Below, piece after piece: positions 36,001 through 44,831 of a stretch of DNA of 64,000 bases. Origin of the DNA: Acidisoma sp965199065 (GTDB lineage Bacteria; Pseudomonadota; Alphaproteobacteria; Acetobacterales; Acetobacteraceae); assembly GCF_965199065.1 (NCBI RefSeq), contig NZ_CBDAQN010000003.1, positions 930,001 through 994,000 of the forward strand. The letters are read 5' to 3'. Numbering within the stretch: the first letter of the stretch is position 1; each line of letters opens with the position of its first letter. Made by a program: the position numbers and the translations under genes. The notes beneath the pieces are model-generated. The model saw nothing but the letters and a program-made list of their open reading frames with translations, was not told the DNA's origin and ran no database searches.

Positions 36001-36435
36001 TCAGTCGGACGCGGCACCGGTCTCGCGGCTGTGCTTGCCCTCGCGCTCGCTCCCCGGCTCACCAGCGAGATCGCGCGCGACCTCTGGCCGGTGCAGCAGC
36101 GTGCTCACCTTCATCGCGTAATCGATCGACGTATCGGCGGCAAAGGAAAGCTCCGGCGCCACCCGCAGCCGGATGACGCGGGCCACCTGGCCTCGCAGGA
36201 AGGCAGCGGCGCGCTGCAGCGCGGGCAACAACTTGTCAGCGTCGCTGCGCCCCAGCCGGGTCACATACACGGTCGCCCGGCGAAGGTCAGGGCTGACACG
36301 CACCTCGGTCACGGTTATCGGCACACCGCTGAGGTCGCGATCGCGCACGGTATCCCGGGCGAAGATGTCAGCCAGGATGTGCCGGATTTCCTCGGCCACC
36401 CTGAGCTGACGCTGCGAGGGCGCGGCCGCCTTCAC
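36001..36435 (-). CDS. rbfA: 30S ribosome-binding factor RbfA
   Basis: RbfA assists 16S rRNA processing and 30S maturation. The 144-residue product has QLRVAEEIRHILADIFARD, VTEVRVSPDLRRATVYVTRL and RLRVAPELSFAADTSIDYAMKV. The start is GTG 36435, overlapping the infB stop (GTGA), so it is translationally coupled. The tail after residue ~120 is a charged, variable extension. Confidence 0.9.
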   Translation of the reverse strand: MKAAAPSQRQLRVAEEIRHILADIFARDTVRDRDLSGVPITVTEVRVSPDLRRATVYVTRLGRSDADKLLPALQRAAAFLRGQVARVIRLRVAPELSFAADTSIDYAMKVSTLLHRPEVARDLAGEPGSEREGKHSRETGAASD

Positions 36436-39071
36436 GCCGGCACCAGTTCCCGCTCGTAGCACTCGACCACGTCGCCCTCACGGAGGTCCTGGAAGCCCGC
36501 AAAGGACAGGCCACACTCATAACCGCGCGCCACTTCCCGGACATCGTCCTTGAAGCGCTTGAGTTGCGATAGATCGCCTTCGTGAATGACGATGTTGTCG
36601 CGCAGCAACCGAACACCGGCGCCCCGTCGCACCAGCCCTTCGGTGACCATGCAACCTGCAACCTTACCCGACTTCGTAATGTCGAACACCTTGCGGATCT
36701 GCGCGTAGCCCAGGAAGTTCTCGCGCACTTTCGGCGCCATGCGGCCACGAACCAACTTTTCGATATCGTCAGCAACATCGTAAATGATGCTATAGTAACG
36801 AATGTCGACACCTTCTCGCGTCGCAAGCTCACGCGCCTGAGCGGTCGCCCGCACATTGAAGGCGACGATGACGGCGCTCGACGCCCTCGCCAGCTGGATG
36901 TCGCTCTCCGAAATCTGGCCGACCCCGGCCAGCAGGATGCGAACCTTGACCTCTTCGTTGGCGAGCTTGAGGACCGTCGCCTGGATCGCCTCGGCGCTGC
37001 CCTGCATGTCGGCCTTGATGAGGACGCCAACCTCCTTCTGCACACCGGCCTGGATGCGGGCGAGCATCTGGTCGAGCGTGCCGCGTCCGGCCATCTGCCC
37101 GGCTGCGGCCTTGTCGCGGATCTTGCGCTGCCGGAACTCGGCGACTTCACGGGCGCGCGCCTCGTCCTCGACGACCACGAAGGGCTCGCCGGCCTGCGGC
37201 ACCGCCGACAGGCCCAGCACCTCGACGGGCACCGATGGGCCAGCCGTCTTGACGTTCTCGCCGTTCCAATCGATCAGCGCGCGGACACGGCCATACTCCG
37301 CGCCAGCGACAAGGATGTCGCCGGTCCAGAGCGTGCCCTTCTGCACGAGCACGGTCGCCACCGGGCCGCGGCCACGGTCGAGCCGGCTTTCGATGACCGA
37401 GCCCTCGGCGTCGCGCGACGGATTGGCCCGCAGATCGAGGATTTCCGCCAGCGCCAGGATCGCGTCTTCGAGCTTGTCGAGGCCGGTCTTCTTCAGCGCC
37501 GACACATGCACTTCCTGCGTGTCGCCGCCGAGGCTTTCCACGACGATCTCGTGCTGCAGCAACTCGTTGCGGACACGTTCGGGGTTGGCGCCCGGCTTGT
37601 CCATCTTGTTGATGGCGACGATGATCGGCACGTTGGCAGCCTTGGCGTGGCTGATCGCCTCGATCGTCTGCGGCATGACGCCGTCATCGGCAGCCACCAC
37701 GAGCACGACGATGTCCGTCACGCTGGCGCCGCGCGAGCGCATCGCAGTAAACGCCGCGTGGCCCGGCGTATCGATGAAGGTGATCTGCTCGCCGCTTTCG
37801 GTCGTGATCTGGTAGGCGCCGATATGCTGCGTGATGCCACCGGCCTCGCCGGCTGCCACATCGGTACGCCGCAGGGCATCGAGCAGGCTGGTCTTGCCAT
37901 GATCGACATGGCCCATGATGGTCACGACAGGCGGCCGTTTGATGAGGTCGTCATCCTCGTCGACCGCACCCTCGAGTCCCAGTTCCACGTCGCTCTCGGA
38001 GACGCGCTTCACCCGGTGGCCGAATTCCTGGACGATCAGCTCCGCCGTATCGGCGTCGATGCTCTGCGTGATGGTCGCCATAACGCCCATTTTCATGAGC
38101 GACTTGACCACATCGCCGGCACGGGCGGCCATCCGGTTGGCCAGCTCCTGAACCGAGATGGATTCCGGTAGCACCACGTCGCGCACCACCTTCACCTGGT
38201 CGGCGCGCAGCCGCTCCAGCTCCGCCTGGCGACGCTCGCGGTCACGCTGGCGGCGCATCGAGGCGATGCTGCGAACGCGCTCGTCATCTCCCTCAATCGC
38301 TGCCTGCACGTTGATCTTGCCGGCGCGACGACCATCGGCGCCCTTCTTGGGCGCGACGACGGCCGGCTTGCGCGGCGGCAACGTCATGCTGCCGAGGCGG
38401 CGGACGGGCCTTTGATCCTCGTCCTCCTCGCCCGGACGGGCGGCAGTCTTGAGACGCAGGGTTTCGCCGGCGGGCGGTCTCGGCTGTACTGGTGCTGCGG
38501 CGGGCGCCGGAGCGGACGCCACATTCGCCGACGCCGGCGGCGCTTCAGCGGCGCGCTTGGCGGCTTCCTCGGCTGCCCGGCGATCACTCTCCTCGAGCGC
38601 CTTGCGGGCTACTTCCTCGCGCTCGGCGCGCGCCGCCTCTTCGGCAGCCTTGCGGGCCTCTTCCTCGCGCCGCCGAGCTTCCTCGGCTGCCGACAGGATC
38701 GAGATTTTTTCCTGTTCGCGGGCTTCCGCCTCGCGCCGTGCGGCGTCGCGCTGCTGGTCGGCCAGAACCCGCTGGCGGGTGGCAAGTTCGCTCGCCGTCA
38801 GCCCGCGGGACGGGGCGGCGCCACGGCCGCCGCCGGCACCCTGCGGCCTGGTGCTGCCGGATGGAGCACCGGGCGTGGGAGTAGGCGGAGGAGGCGGCGT
38901 GCCGGGCGCACGCTTCTTGCGCACCTCAACCTGCACCACCTTTGACCGGCCATGGCTGAAGCTCTGCCGGACGGACCCTGCATCCACGGTCCGCCCCAAC
39001 TCCAGCCGCCCTGCCGGTCGCAGGGACAGTCTCGCCTTGCCGTCTTGGTCTTTAGTATCGCTCAATGTCAT
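36432..39071 (-). CDS. infB: translation initiation factor IF-2
   Basis: This 879-residue GTPase brings fMet-tRNA to the ribosome. It starts with the alphaproteobacterial IF2-associated segment (LSLRPAGRLELGRTVDAG). A long, charged Ala/Glu/Arg and Pro linker (about 55-330) follows, with coiled-coil-like stretches such as EEARRREEEARKAAEE. The G domain has GHVDHGKTSLLDALR, DTPGHAAF and NKMDK; domains II-IV follow. It sits between ylxR (ATGA overlap) and rbfA. Confidence 0.97.
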   Translation of the reverse strand: MTLSDTKDQDGKARLSLRPAGRLELGRTVDAGSVRQSFSHGRSKVVQVEVRKKRAPGTPPPPPTPTPGAPSGSTRPQGAGGGRGAAPSRGLTASELATRQRVLADQQRDAARREAEAREQEKISILSAAEEARRREEEARKAAEEAARAEREEVARKALEESDRRAAEEAAKRAAEAPPASANVASAPAPAAAPVQPRPPAGETLRLKTAARPGEEDEDQRPVRRLGSMTLPPRKPAVVAPKKGADGRRAGKINVQAAIEGDDERVRSIASMRRQRDRERRQAELERLRADQVKVVRDVVLPESISVQELANRMAARAGDVVKSLMKMGVMATITQSIDADTAELIVQEFGHRVKRVSESDVELGLEGAVDEDDDLIKRPPVVTIMGHVDHGKTSLLDALRRTDVAAGEAGGITQHIGAYQITTESGEQITFIDTPGHAAFTAMRSRGASVTDIVVLVVAADDGVMPQTIEAISHAKAANVPIIVAINKMDKPGANPERVRNELLQHEIVVESLGGDTQEVHVSALKKTGLDKLEDAILALAEILDLRANPSRDAEGSVIESRLDRGRGPVATVLVQKGTLWTGDILVAGAEYGRVRALIDWNGENVKTAGPSVPVEVLGLSAVPQAGEPFVVVEDEARAREVAEFRQRKIRDKAAAGQMAGRGTLDQMLARIQAGVQKEVGVLIKADMQGSAEAIQATVLKLANEEVKVRILLAGVGQISESDIQLARASSAVIVAFNVRATAQARELATREGVDIRYYSIIYDVADDIEKLVRGRMAPKVRENFLGYAQIRKVFDITKSGKVAGCMVTEGLVRRGAGVRLLRDNIVIHEGDLSQLKRFKDDVREVARGYECGLSFAGFQDLREGDVVECYERELVPA

Positions 39072-39802
39072 CCGCCCGGTTGATCAGCCTTGGTCCTGGT
39101 GCGGCAAATACCGGCCAGGCGCTCAGTCTCAGTCTGCAGCATCGTCGCCAGCCGTCCGGCTGATACCGCCACGTGTACCGCATGGTCACGCCCGAAAATC
39201 TGTCCCAGCGTCTGGCCAGGAAGAGGAGCGATGACGGGAACGGCACGTCCATTCAGTAGTCTCATGCGCTCGTCGATGCTGCCGTCCGAGGCTTGGACTA
39301 TAAGCACCGCTCGACCCGCCACCAGCCATTCACGCGCCTTCGCAAAGCCGCTGACGGCTTGACCGGCGCGCCGGGTCAGGCCCAGTACATCGATCAATCT
39401 CCGCGTGAGCCCAGCCTCGATGATGGCGGCAAGATTGACCGGAATCAGAACCTCCGCGCGCGCAGCCCGTGCGAAGGCCTTTCGAGCGAGGGCGGTTTCT
39501 AGCACATCCCGGCGCGCGCTCAACCACAATCCCCGTCCGGGCAGGTTTGCCCGGAGGTCGGGGACAATATAACGATCCGGTCCCAGTACGAAGCGTATCA
39601 TCCTTTCGGGTGATAGTCGCTCGCGGGTTACGATGCACCGGCGCAGCGGCCCGGTTTCGTCGCCTGCGTCATCATCTCCATCGTCATTCTCATCGGGCGC
39701 GGGTTCACTGGCAGCGTCCGGAGAAACCCCGGTCGCCGCCGACACCCCCGCTGCCTCGGTCAGGAGGAGAGCGCGCTCATTCTGTTGCGGGCTCAGCATC
39801 AT
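39068..39802 (-). CDS. YlxR-like RNA-binding protein (DUF448) with L7Ae-like C-terminal part
   Basis: The 244-residue product has an acidic N-terminal leader, a YlxR/DUF448 domain (about 50-110: RRCIVTRERLSPERMIRFV, NLPGRGLWLSA), and a second half resembling L7Ae-type RNA-binding proteins (GLTRRAGQAVSGFAKAREWL, VLIVQASDGS). The two-domain form is usual in alphaproteobacteria. It overlaps nusA by 26 bases upstream and infB by four downstream. The role in RNA metabolism is presumed. Confidence 0.85.
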   Translation of the reverse strand: MMLSPQQNERALLLTEAAGVSAATGVSPDAASEPAPDENDDGDDDAGDETGPLRRCIVTRERLSPERMIRFVLGPDRYIVPDLRANLPGRGLWLSARRDVLETALARKAFARAARAEVLIPVNLAAIIEAGLTRRLIDVLGLTRRAGQAVSGFAKAREWLVAGRAVLIVQASDGSIDERMRLLNGRAVPVIAPLPGQTLGQIFGRDHAVHVAVSAGRLATMLQTETERLAGICRTRTKADQPGG

Positions 39803-41300
39803 CTTCCTCGGCGAACCAATGCGCCCGCGCGCGCATGACGATGTCGTTGGCGGCCTCCTCGTCGATGCCGGAGCCGACGATCTCGATCAGCTCATCGGAG
39901 GCGAGATCGGCAAGATCGTCCAGCGTCTTCACCCCTTTCTCGCCAAGCGCCACCAGCGCCTGCGGCGTAAATTCCTGGAATGAGGCCACGTCATCGGTGA
40001 CCCCCAACGCAATGCGTTTCTCGTCGAGCTCGTTGTCGCGCCGCTGCATGAACTCCTCGGCGCGGCGGATAAGCTCGCTCGCCACGTTCTCATCGAAGCC
40101 CTCGATCTCGGCGAGTTCCTCCATGGGCGTGTAGGCCAGCTCCTCCAGCGTGGTGAACCCTTCCGTCACGAGCAGCTCGGCGATCACGTCGTCAACATCC
40201 AGCGCCTCGACGAACAGGCCAGACCGGCGGCGGAATTCCTCCTTCCGGCGGTCGCTCTCCTCAGCCTCGGTGAGGATGTCGATGTCCCAGCGCGTCAGCT
40301 GGCTGGCGAGGCGCACGTTCTGACCGCGCCGTCCGATCGCGAGCGATAGCTGCGAATCGGGCACCACCACCTCGACCCGGCCCGTCTCCTCCTCCATCAC
40401 CACCTTGGTGACTTCGGCGGGGGCAAGCGCGTTCACGACGAAGGTCGCGGCCTGAGCGCTCCAGGGAATGATGTCGATCTTTTCGCCCTGCAGTTCCTGC
40501 ACCACGGCCTGCACGCGCGAACCGCGCATGCCGACGCAGGCGCCGACCGGGTCGATCGAGCTGTCGCGGCTGATGACCGCCATTTTGGCGCGGCTGCCGG
40601 GATCGCGGGCCACCGCCTTGATCTCGATGATGCCGTCGTAGATTTCGGGCACTTCCTGAGCGAAGAGCTTGGCGAGGAAGCCTGGATGCGTGCGCGACAG
40701 GAAAATCTGGGGCCCGCGCGGCTCCTCGCGCACGTCATAGATATAGGCCCGCACACGGTCGCCGTTGCGGAAGCTCTCGCGGGCGATGAGTTCGTCCCGC
40801 CGCAGCAACGCCTCGGCGCGGCCGAGATCGACCATGAGATTGCCGTACTCGGTCCGCTTCACCACGCCGTTGATGATCTCGCCCACGCGGTCCTTGAACT
40901 CCGCGAACTGACGGCGGCGCTCATATTCGCGTACGCGCTGCACGATGACCTGCTTCGCCGTCTGCGCGGCGATGCGGCCGAAATCGATCGGCGGCAGGGG
41001 GTCGACGATGAACTCGCCGAGCTTGATCTCGGGCTTGAACTTGAGCGCGATATGCAACGGGATCTGGGTGTCTTCGTTTTCCGCCGCCTCGACGACCTCG
41101 GTCCAGCGGGAGAGGCGGACGTCACCGGTCTTGCGGTCGATGGTCGCGCGGATGTCCTTCTCATGGCCGTACTTGGCGCGGCCAGCCTTCTGGATCGCCT
41201 GCTCCATGGCTTCCAGCACCTCGTCGCGGTCGATCGACTTTTCGCGTGCAACGGCATCGGCAACCAGAAGAAGCTCGGGACGGGCTATCGCGGTATCCAT
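39777..41300 (-). CDS. nusA: transcription termination/antitermination factor NusA
   Basis: NusA binds RNA polymerase and nascent RNA to modulate pausing, termination and antitermination. The 507-residue product has the N-terminal domain (ELLLVADAVAREKSIDRDEV), an S1 domain (about 130-200: GEIINGVVKRTEYGNLMVDL), KH domains (DPVGACVGMRGSRVQAVVQE, SLAIGRRGQNVRLASQL), and C-terminal helical repeats with acidic patches. Expression may be controlled by the hairpins ahead of rimP. Confidence 0.97.
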   Translation of the reverse strand: MDTAIARPELLLVADAVAREKSIDRDEVLEAMEQAIQKAGRAKYGHEKDIRATIDRKTGDVRLSRWTEVVEAAENEDTQIPLHIALKFKPEIKLGEFIVDPLPPIDFGRIAAQTAKQVIVQRVREYERRRQFAEFKDRVGEIINGVVKRTEYGNLMVDLGRAEALLRRDELIARESFRNGDRVRAYIYDVREEPRGPQIFLSRTHPGFLAKLFAQEVPEIYDGIIEIKAVARDPGSRAKMAVISRDSSIDPVGACVGMRGSRVQAVVQELQGEKIDIIPWSAQAATFVVNALAPAEVTKVVMEEETGRVEVVVPDSQLSLAIGRRGQNVRLASQLTRWDIDILTEAEESDRRKEEFRRRSGLFVEALDVDDVIAELLVTEGFTTLEELAYTPMEELAEIEGFDENVASELIRRAEEFMQRRDNELDEKRIALGVTDDVASFQEFTPQALVALGEKGVKTLDDLADLASDELIEIVGSGIDEEAANDIVMRARAHWFAEEDDAEPATE

Positions 41301-41351
41301 GGCAGTCTCTCTCGCCTCTCAGTGTCGTCTATCAGGTCTCGGTAGCTCTAC

Positions 41352-41879
41352 TCACTGGGTTTCCGGCGGCCCGGCGGTCGCTTCGATCAAGGCATCGGTG
41401 AGGATCAGGCGGGCTGACTTAACGTCATTCAAGGTGATCTCGACCTCCGAGCCGTCCTCCAGTTTCAGCCTGCCGATCCCGTCCTTCGCACCAAGGACAA
41501 TGCCGGAAAATCGCTTGCGACCGTCGATGGTCGGGATCGCCATCTCCACTTTCGCCAGATGACCGGAAAATCGGTTCCAATCCTTGGGGCGCGTCAGCGG
41601 CCGGTCGATACCGGCGGAGCTTACCTCCAACGTCCAGGCACCGGGGACAATATCTTCGACATCCAGGACGGCGCCGATCTGATGGCTGATCTGCTCGCAA
41701 TCCTCGATGGTGATCTGGGTCCCATCGGCCCGGTCCGCCATGATCTGAACCGTCGGACGTTCACGACCGAGCACGCGCACCCGGACCAATTCAAAACCCA
41801 GCGCGGCGATGCGGGGCATGATGATCTCGGCCAGACGCGCGTCGAACCCTGTATGGTGCGGTGTGTTCTCTTCGTTCAA
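41352..41879 (-). CDS. rimP: ribosome maturation factor RimP
   Basis: RimP is needed for 30S assembly. The product (about 175 residues) contains IMPRIAALGFELVRVRVLG, DCEQISHQIGAVLDVED, WTLEVSSAGIDRPLTRPKDW and the C-terminal ILTDALIEA. The start is unclear: ATG 41819 would cut away the first helix (GFDARLAEI), which is conserved, so I prefer TTG 41879, which has no clear Shine-Dalgarno. In-frame GTG 41906 and ATG 42035 lie within or above the hairpin, making them less likely. The stop is 51 bases before nusA. Confidence 0.85.
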   Translation of the reverse strand: MNEENTPHHTGFDARLAEIIMPRIAALGFELVRVRVLGRERPTVQIMADRADGTQITIEDCEQISHQIGAVLDVEDIVPGAWTLEVSSAGIDRPLTRPKDWNRFSGHLAKVEMAIPTIDGRKRFSGIVLGAKDGIGRLKLEDGSEVEITLNDVKSARLILTDALIEATAGPPETQ

Positions 41880-41882
41880 AAC

Positions 41883-41907
41883 AAAAAAGGCGGCCTTTTG
41901 GGCCACC
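41883..41907 (-). terminator. attenuator-like hairpin immediately upstream of rimP
   Basis: On the minus strand, GGTGGCC-CAAAA-GGCCGCC is followed by six T, a G and four more T. The stem is seven base pairs with one G-T pair. It lies only a few bases before the proposed rimP start and about 30 bases downstream of a candidate promoter, so RNA polymerase starting there would reach it before rimP. Confidence 0.7.
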
Positions 41908-41938
41908 CCCGTCAACCTGTCGATGAAGTGAGAAGCCG

Positions 41939-41967
41939 CATATAGAAGGGCGACCTCAAAGGTGCAA
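41939..41967 (-). promoter_or_regulatory. candidate promoter of the rimP-nusA-infB operon
   Basis: TTGCAC and TATATG on the minus strand are separated by 17 bases. The match to consensus is partial (three and four of six). Its position between the two terminator hairpins, leaving a leader of about 50 bases before rimP, adds support. Confidence 0.4.
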
Positions 41968-42083
41968 GCTGCAAGGCAGAATAGCTGCCGAGAATGCAGT
42001 CCGCGCCCGCTGAGGTAATGGCGGGGCCGGGCCATGCCCTTGCCAAGCGACGCTCGCCGTCGCTAAACCCCGAGCCAAGAAAT

Positions 42084-42108
42084 AAAAAAGGCGGCCAACG
42101 GGGCCACC
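42084..42108 (-). terminator. second copy of the terminator hairpin, 201 bases further upstream
   Basis: On the minus strand, GGTGGCC-CCGTT-GGCCGCC is followed by six T and ATTT. Both stem arms are identical to those of the hairpin at 41883-41907; only the loop differs. It would stop transcripts entering the rimP region from upstream, or end a short unannotated RNA starting near 42170. Confidence 0.65.
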
Positions 42109-42257
42109 TCTTCAGTCTCTTGGAAGTTTGCCCCACTTTCCGCGGGAGTTATCGTTGCGTGACCTATAGCTCGCAACCGTCCATCATGCCACCCCCCTTG
42201 CAAAAGGCCGGCATGACGGCGTCCACGCATATGCCGCGGCCTCGCCGCTGGAACCGG

Positions 42258-42875
42258 ATGATTCGAAAGCGTTTCATGTCATTGGCGAGGGCTCTGGGTG
42301 ACGCGCGCCATGCGTACGCTTCTGGTCTGCTAGCCCTTTTCATGATGTGTGGAATAGCTGGCTCGAGCACGGCGCAAGCTGCCCCGAAAGGGTTCACACT
42401 CGTCAGCCCGACGATCCGTACCGGCGCCACCATGCCTGCAATGGATGTCGGCGCTCGCGGCACTTGCAAAGGCAACAACCAGTCGCCGCCCCTGGTCTGG
42501 CTGCGGCCGCCGGATGGCACTGCCAGCTACGCCGTGAGCATGGCCGACCTGGATGCGAAGGTCGGCGTGGTCTGGCTTTGGCTCATGTTCAACGTCCCGG
42601 CGAGCGTGACCGTGCTGGCGCAGAACGCGGCAGCCGACCCGTCTCTGCGTCCGACGGGCGCCAATCAGGCCCGGAACGGCTTCAACACAATCGGCTATTT
42701 CGGCCCCTGCCCCCGCAAGGACAGCGTCGCGCACCACTATCTCATCACCGTCTGGGCAGTGAACCAGTCCAGCCTTCCGTTCAAGGAAGGAGCGCCCGCC
42801 CAGACCGTCGCCGTGTATCTCCGCAGCCACGCGCTCGGCCATGCGAGCCTCACGCCGCACTACGGCGGCCACTGA
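42258..42875 (+). CDS. secreted PEBP-like (YbhB/YbcL) protein
   Basis: This 205-residue protein of the phosphatidylethanolamine-binding (Raf-kinase-inhibitor-like) family has PAMDVGARGTCKGNNQSPPLVW, ASYAVSMADLDA, and GPCPRKDSVAHHYLITVWAV. The start at 42258 gives a signal peptide ending near GSSTAQA, so it is probably periplasmic; upstream and downstream ATGs (42213, 42276) are also possible. The family's ligand is usually unknown. Confidence 0.75.
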   Translation: MIRKRFMSLARALGDARHAYASGLLALFMMCGIAGSSTAQAAPKGFTLVSPTIRTGATMPAMDVGARGTCKGNNQSPPLVWLRPPDGTASYAVSMADLDAKVGVVWLWLMFNVPASVTVLAQNAAADPSLRPTGANQARNGFNTIGYFGPCPRKDSVAHHYLITVWAVNQSSLPFKEGAPAQTVAVYLRSHALGHASLTPHYGGH

Positions 42876-42943
42876 GACAGGATAAATCTCGCCAAGCGAC
42901 CTGAGGCAGGCTATCAGTCCATTATCGTAATGAAAGTGGACGG

Positions 42944-44146
42944 ATGACAGGTCGCCTGCGTGCGCTGGATGGGCTGCGCGGGCTGCTCGCGCTTTACATC
43001 CTTGCCGGACATACGGCGCCCTTTCTCAGCCTGCCGAGCTCAGTCGCCTGGGGTAGCTCGATCCTGTCGCATGGCCGCGGTGCGGTGGAGGTGTTCTTCG
43101 TCCTGAGCGGCATGGTCATCCTGCGCTCCCTCGATGGCAAACACGGACGCCTGACCGCCACGCGGTTCCTGGCAGCACGCGCCGGGCGGCTGCTGCCCGT
43201 CTATGCGATCGCGCTCGCGGCCGGCGTCGTGGCCCTCTCCTGCGGCGATCCGTTTCGCGCCCTGCCGTGGCTCGCCTCGGATAATGCCGCGCACGACATC
43301 GCCGAGGCCGTCTGGCCGCAGCCCTGGCTCGCTCATCTCGCGGCGCACGTCACTCTGACCCAAGGCCTGTTCCCTCCGGCCCTGCTGCCGGACGCGGAGT
43401 TCACCATCCTTGGCCCCGCCTGGAGCCTGAGCACGGAGTGGCAGTTCTACCTCGTGGTCGCGGCGGTTATGGCCTGCCGCCGGAGCGGCGCGGGGCAAGC
43501 CGGCGACTGGCGCTCCTTCGCCGGCGTCATGATGGCGATCGGCGTATTGGGAATGCTGCTTGGCCTGCTGCCGGTGCGCTGGCAGGCGGGCCGCGCGTTC
43601 ATGCCTCACGAGGCCTGGTACTTCGCCCTCGGCATTGCGAGCCACGGCCTGCTGGTGTCCGGCGGCACCCGCGCCAGCCGCTGGTGGTGGAGCCTGTCAC
43701 TCGCGGCCACGATCCTCCTCCAGTGGCAACAGAATCCTGTAATGGCGTCAGCGGTTCCGCTGCTCTGGATCGCCTGTCTGCTCTGCGAGGCGCCGAGTGT
43801 GCCATCTCTCGCCCGTCCGCTGGCGATGGCTCTGAACGCGGCGCCGCTGCAATGGCTCGGCGGCATCTCCTATCCGCTCTATCTGATCCACATGCCGGTC
43901 CAGCGTCTGCTGATGCTGGCGCTCGCGCCCATGGCCGGCAGCAACGTGACCCTCTTCGACCTGCTCTGGGCTCCAGCGGCCATCTTGGTCCCGCTGGTCG
44001 CGGCTTTCGGGCTGCACCGTTGGGTGGAAGTGCCGTGCTGGAAGTGGGCCCGGCAGCGCGCGCGCCACGTTCAGGCACCGGGCGAGCAGGCGTCTCTCTT
44101 CGAGAAAAGAGGCAGAGACTTTCTGCAGCCTATGGACGGCGCGTAA
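42944..44146 (+). CDS. acyltransferase family 3 (OafA/YrhL-like) membrane protein
   Basis: This 400-residue integral membrane O-acyltransferase has the signature RLRALDGLRGLLALYILAGH at the start, with the catalytic His in AGHTAPF, and about ten hydrophobic segments, among them VEVFFVLSGMVILRSL and GGISYPLYLIHMPVQRLL. Members acylate LPS, exopolysaccharides or peptidoglycan. It converges on trmB with a 17-base overlap. The acceptor is unknown; surface-glycan genes elsewhere in the window are compatible but distant. Confidence 0.85.
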   Translation: MTGRLRALDGLRGLLALYILAGHTAPFLSLPSSVAWGSSILSHGRGAVEVFFVLSGMVILRSLDGKHGRLTATRFLAARAGRLLPVYAIALAAGVVALSCGDPFRALPWLASDNAAHDIAEAVWPQPWLAHLAAHVTLTQGLFPPALLPDAEFTILGPAWSLSTEWQFYLVVAAVMACRRSGAGQAGDWRSFAGVMMAIGVLGMLLGLLPVRWQAGRAFMPHEAWYFALGIASHGLLVSGGTRASRWWWSLSLAATILLQWQQNPVMASAVPLLWIACLLCEAPSVPSLARPLAMALNAAPLQWLGGISYPLYLIHMPVQRLLMLALAPMAGSNVTLFDLLWAPAAILVPLVAAFGLHRWVEVPCWKWARQRARHVQAPGEQASLFEKRGRDFLQPMDGA

Positions 44147-44831
44147 GGCTCCAATACAGCGGCGGCCGCCCCGCCTTGAGCGCCTTCGCCTCGTATCGCG
44201 TCGGCGGCCAGCCCTCGGGCCGCCCGGCCGCAGGCGGGGGCACCTCGAAAGCATCCTGGGCGGCCAGAATGTCGGCGGTCCAACCCTGATACGTCGGGTC
44301 ATCGGTCGCGATCCGCCACACCCCGCCTGGCCGCAAAGCGCGCGCCGCCAGCACGATGTTTTCCGGGTGCATGAACCGGCGCTTCACGTGCCGGCTCTTC
44401 GGCCAGGGGTCCGGGAACATAAGGTAAAGCCGGCTCAGCGATGCCGGTGGGAGCCGCGCGAGCAGACCGCGCGCATCCTCGGCCCAGAGCCGCAGATTGG
44501 CGGGCAGCGGCGGGATGTCTTCCGTCCCGTCGTCCGGCACCAAGGCCGACAGCATCGAGCAGATGCCGTTCTCGAACACTTCGCAAGCGATCAGGCCGGC
44601 CGCTGGGTTATCGGCCGCGAGCGCCCGGGCATGCTCGCCACCGCCGAAACCGACCTCGAGCCAAACCTCCTTCGGCGTCGTCCCAAAGCCGGTCAAAGGT
44701 GACGGAATGGAAGCGTCGGGGAACTGCAGGAGCGGCAGCACGGCCTGCATCAGCCATGACTGCCGCGCCCTCAACGGGTGGCTGCGCTGCCGGCCGTAAA
44801 GCCGGGCCGGCTGCGGCTTTGGCGGGATCAG
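44130..44831 (-). CDS. trmB: tRNA (guanine-N7-)-methyltransferase
   Basis: TrmB makes m7G46 in tRNA. Motifs are WLEVGFGGGEHARALA, YLMFPDPWPKSRHVKRRF and VWRIATDDPTY. The conserved N-terminus RLYGRQRSHPLRARQSW is encoded upstream of the first common start codon (TTG 44774). No ATG, GTG or TTG exists in frame before it. I therefore propose the CTG at 44831, which overlaps the metK TGA (CTGA) and gives 233 residues. The TTG start would lose most of the conserved N-terminal region. Confidence 0.85.
   Translation of the reverse strand: MIPPKPQPARLYGRQRSHPLRARQSWLMQAVLPLLQFPDASIPSPLTGFGTTPKEVWLEVGFGGGEHARALAADNPAAGLIACEVFENGICSMLSALVPDDGTEDIPPLPANLRLWAEDARGLLARLPPASLSRLYLMFPDPWPKSRHVKRRFMHPENIVLAARALRPGGVWRIATDDPTYQGWTADILAAQDAFEVPPPAAGRPEGWPPTRYEAKALKAGRPPLYWSLTRRP

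Noticed and set aside
36582..38171. Long open frame antisense to infB
   Set aside because: High-GC genes produce such opposite-strand frames; composition is Arg/His/Asp-rich without any domain, and infB is certain.
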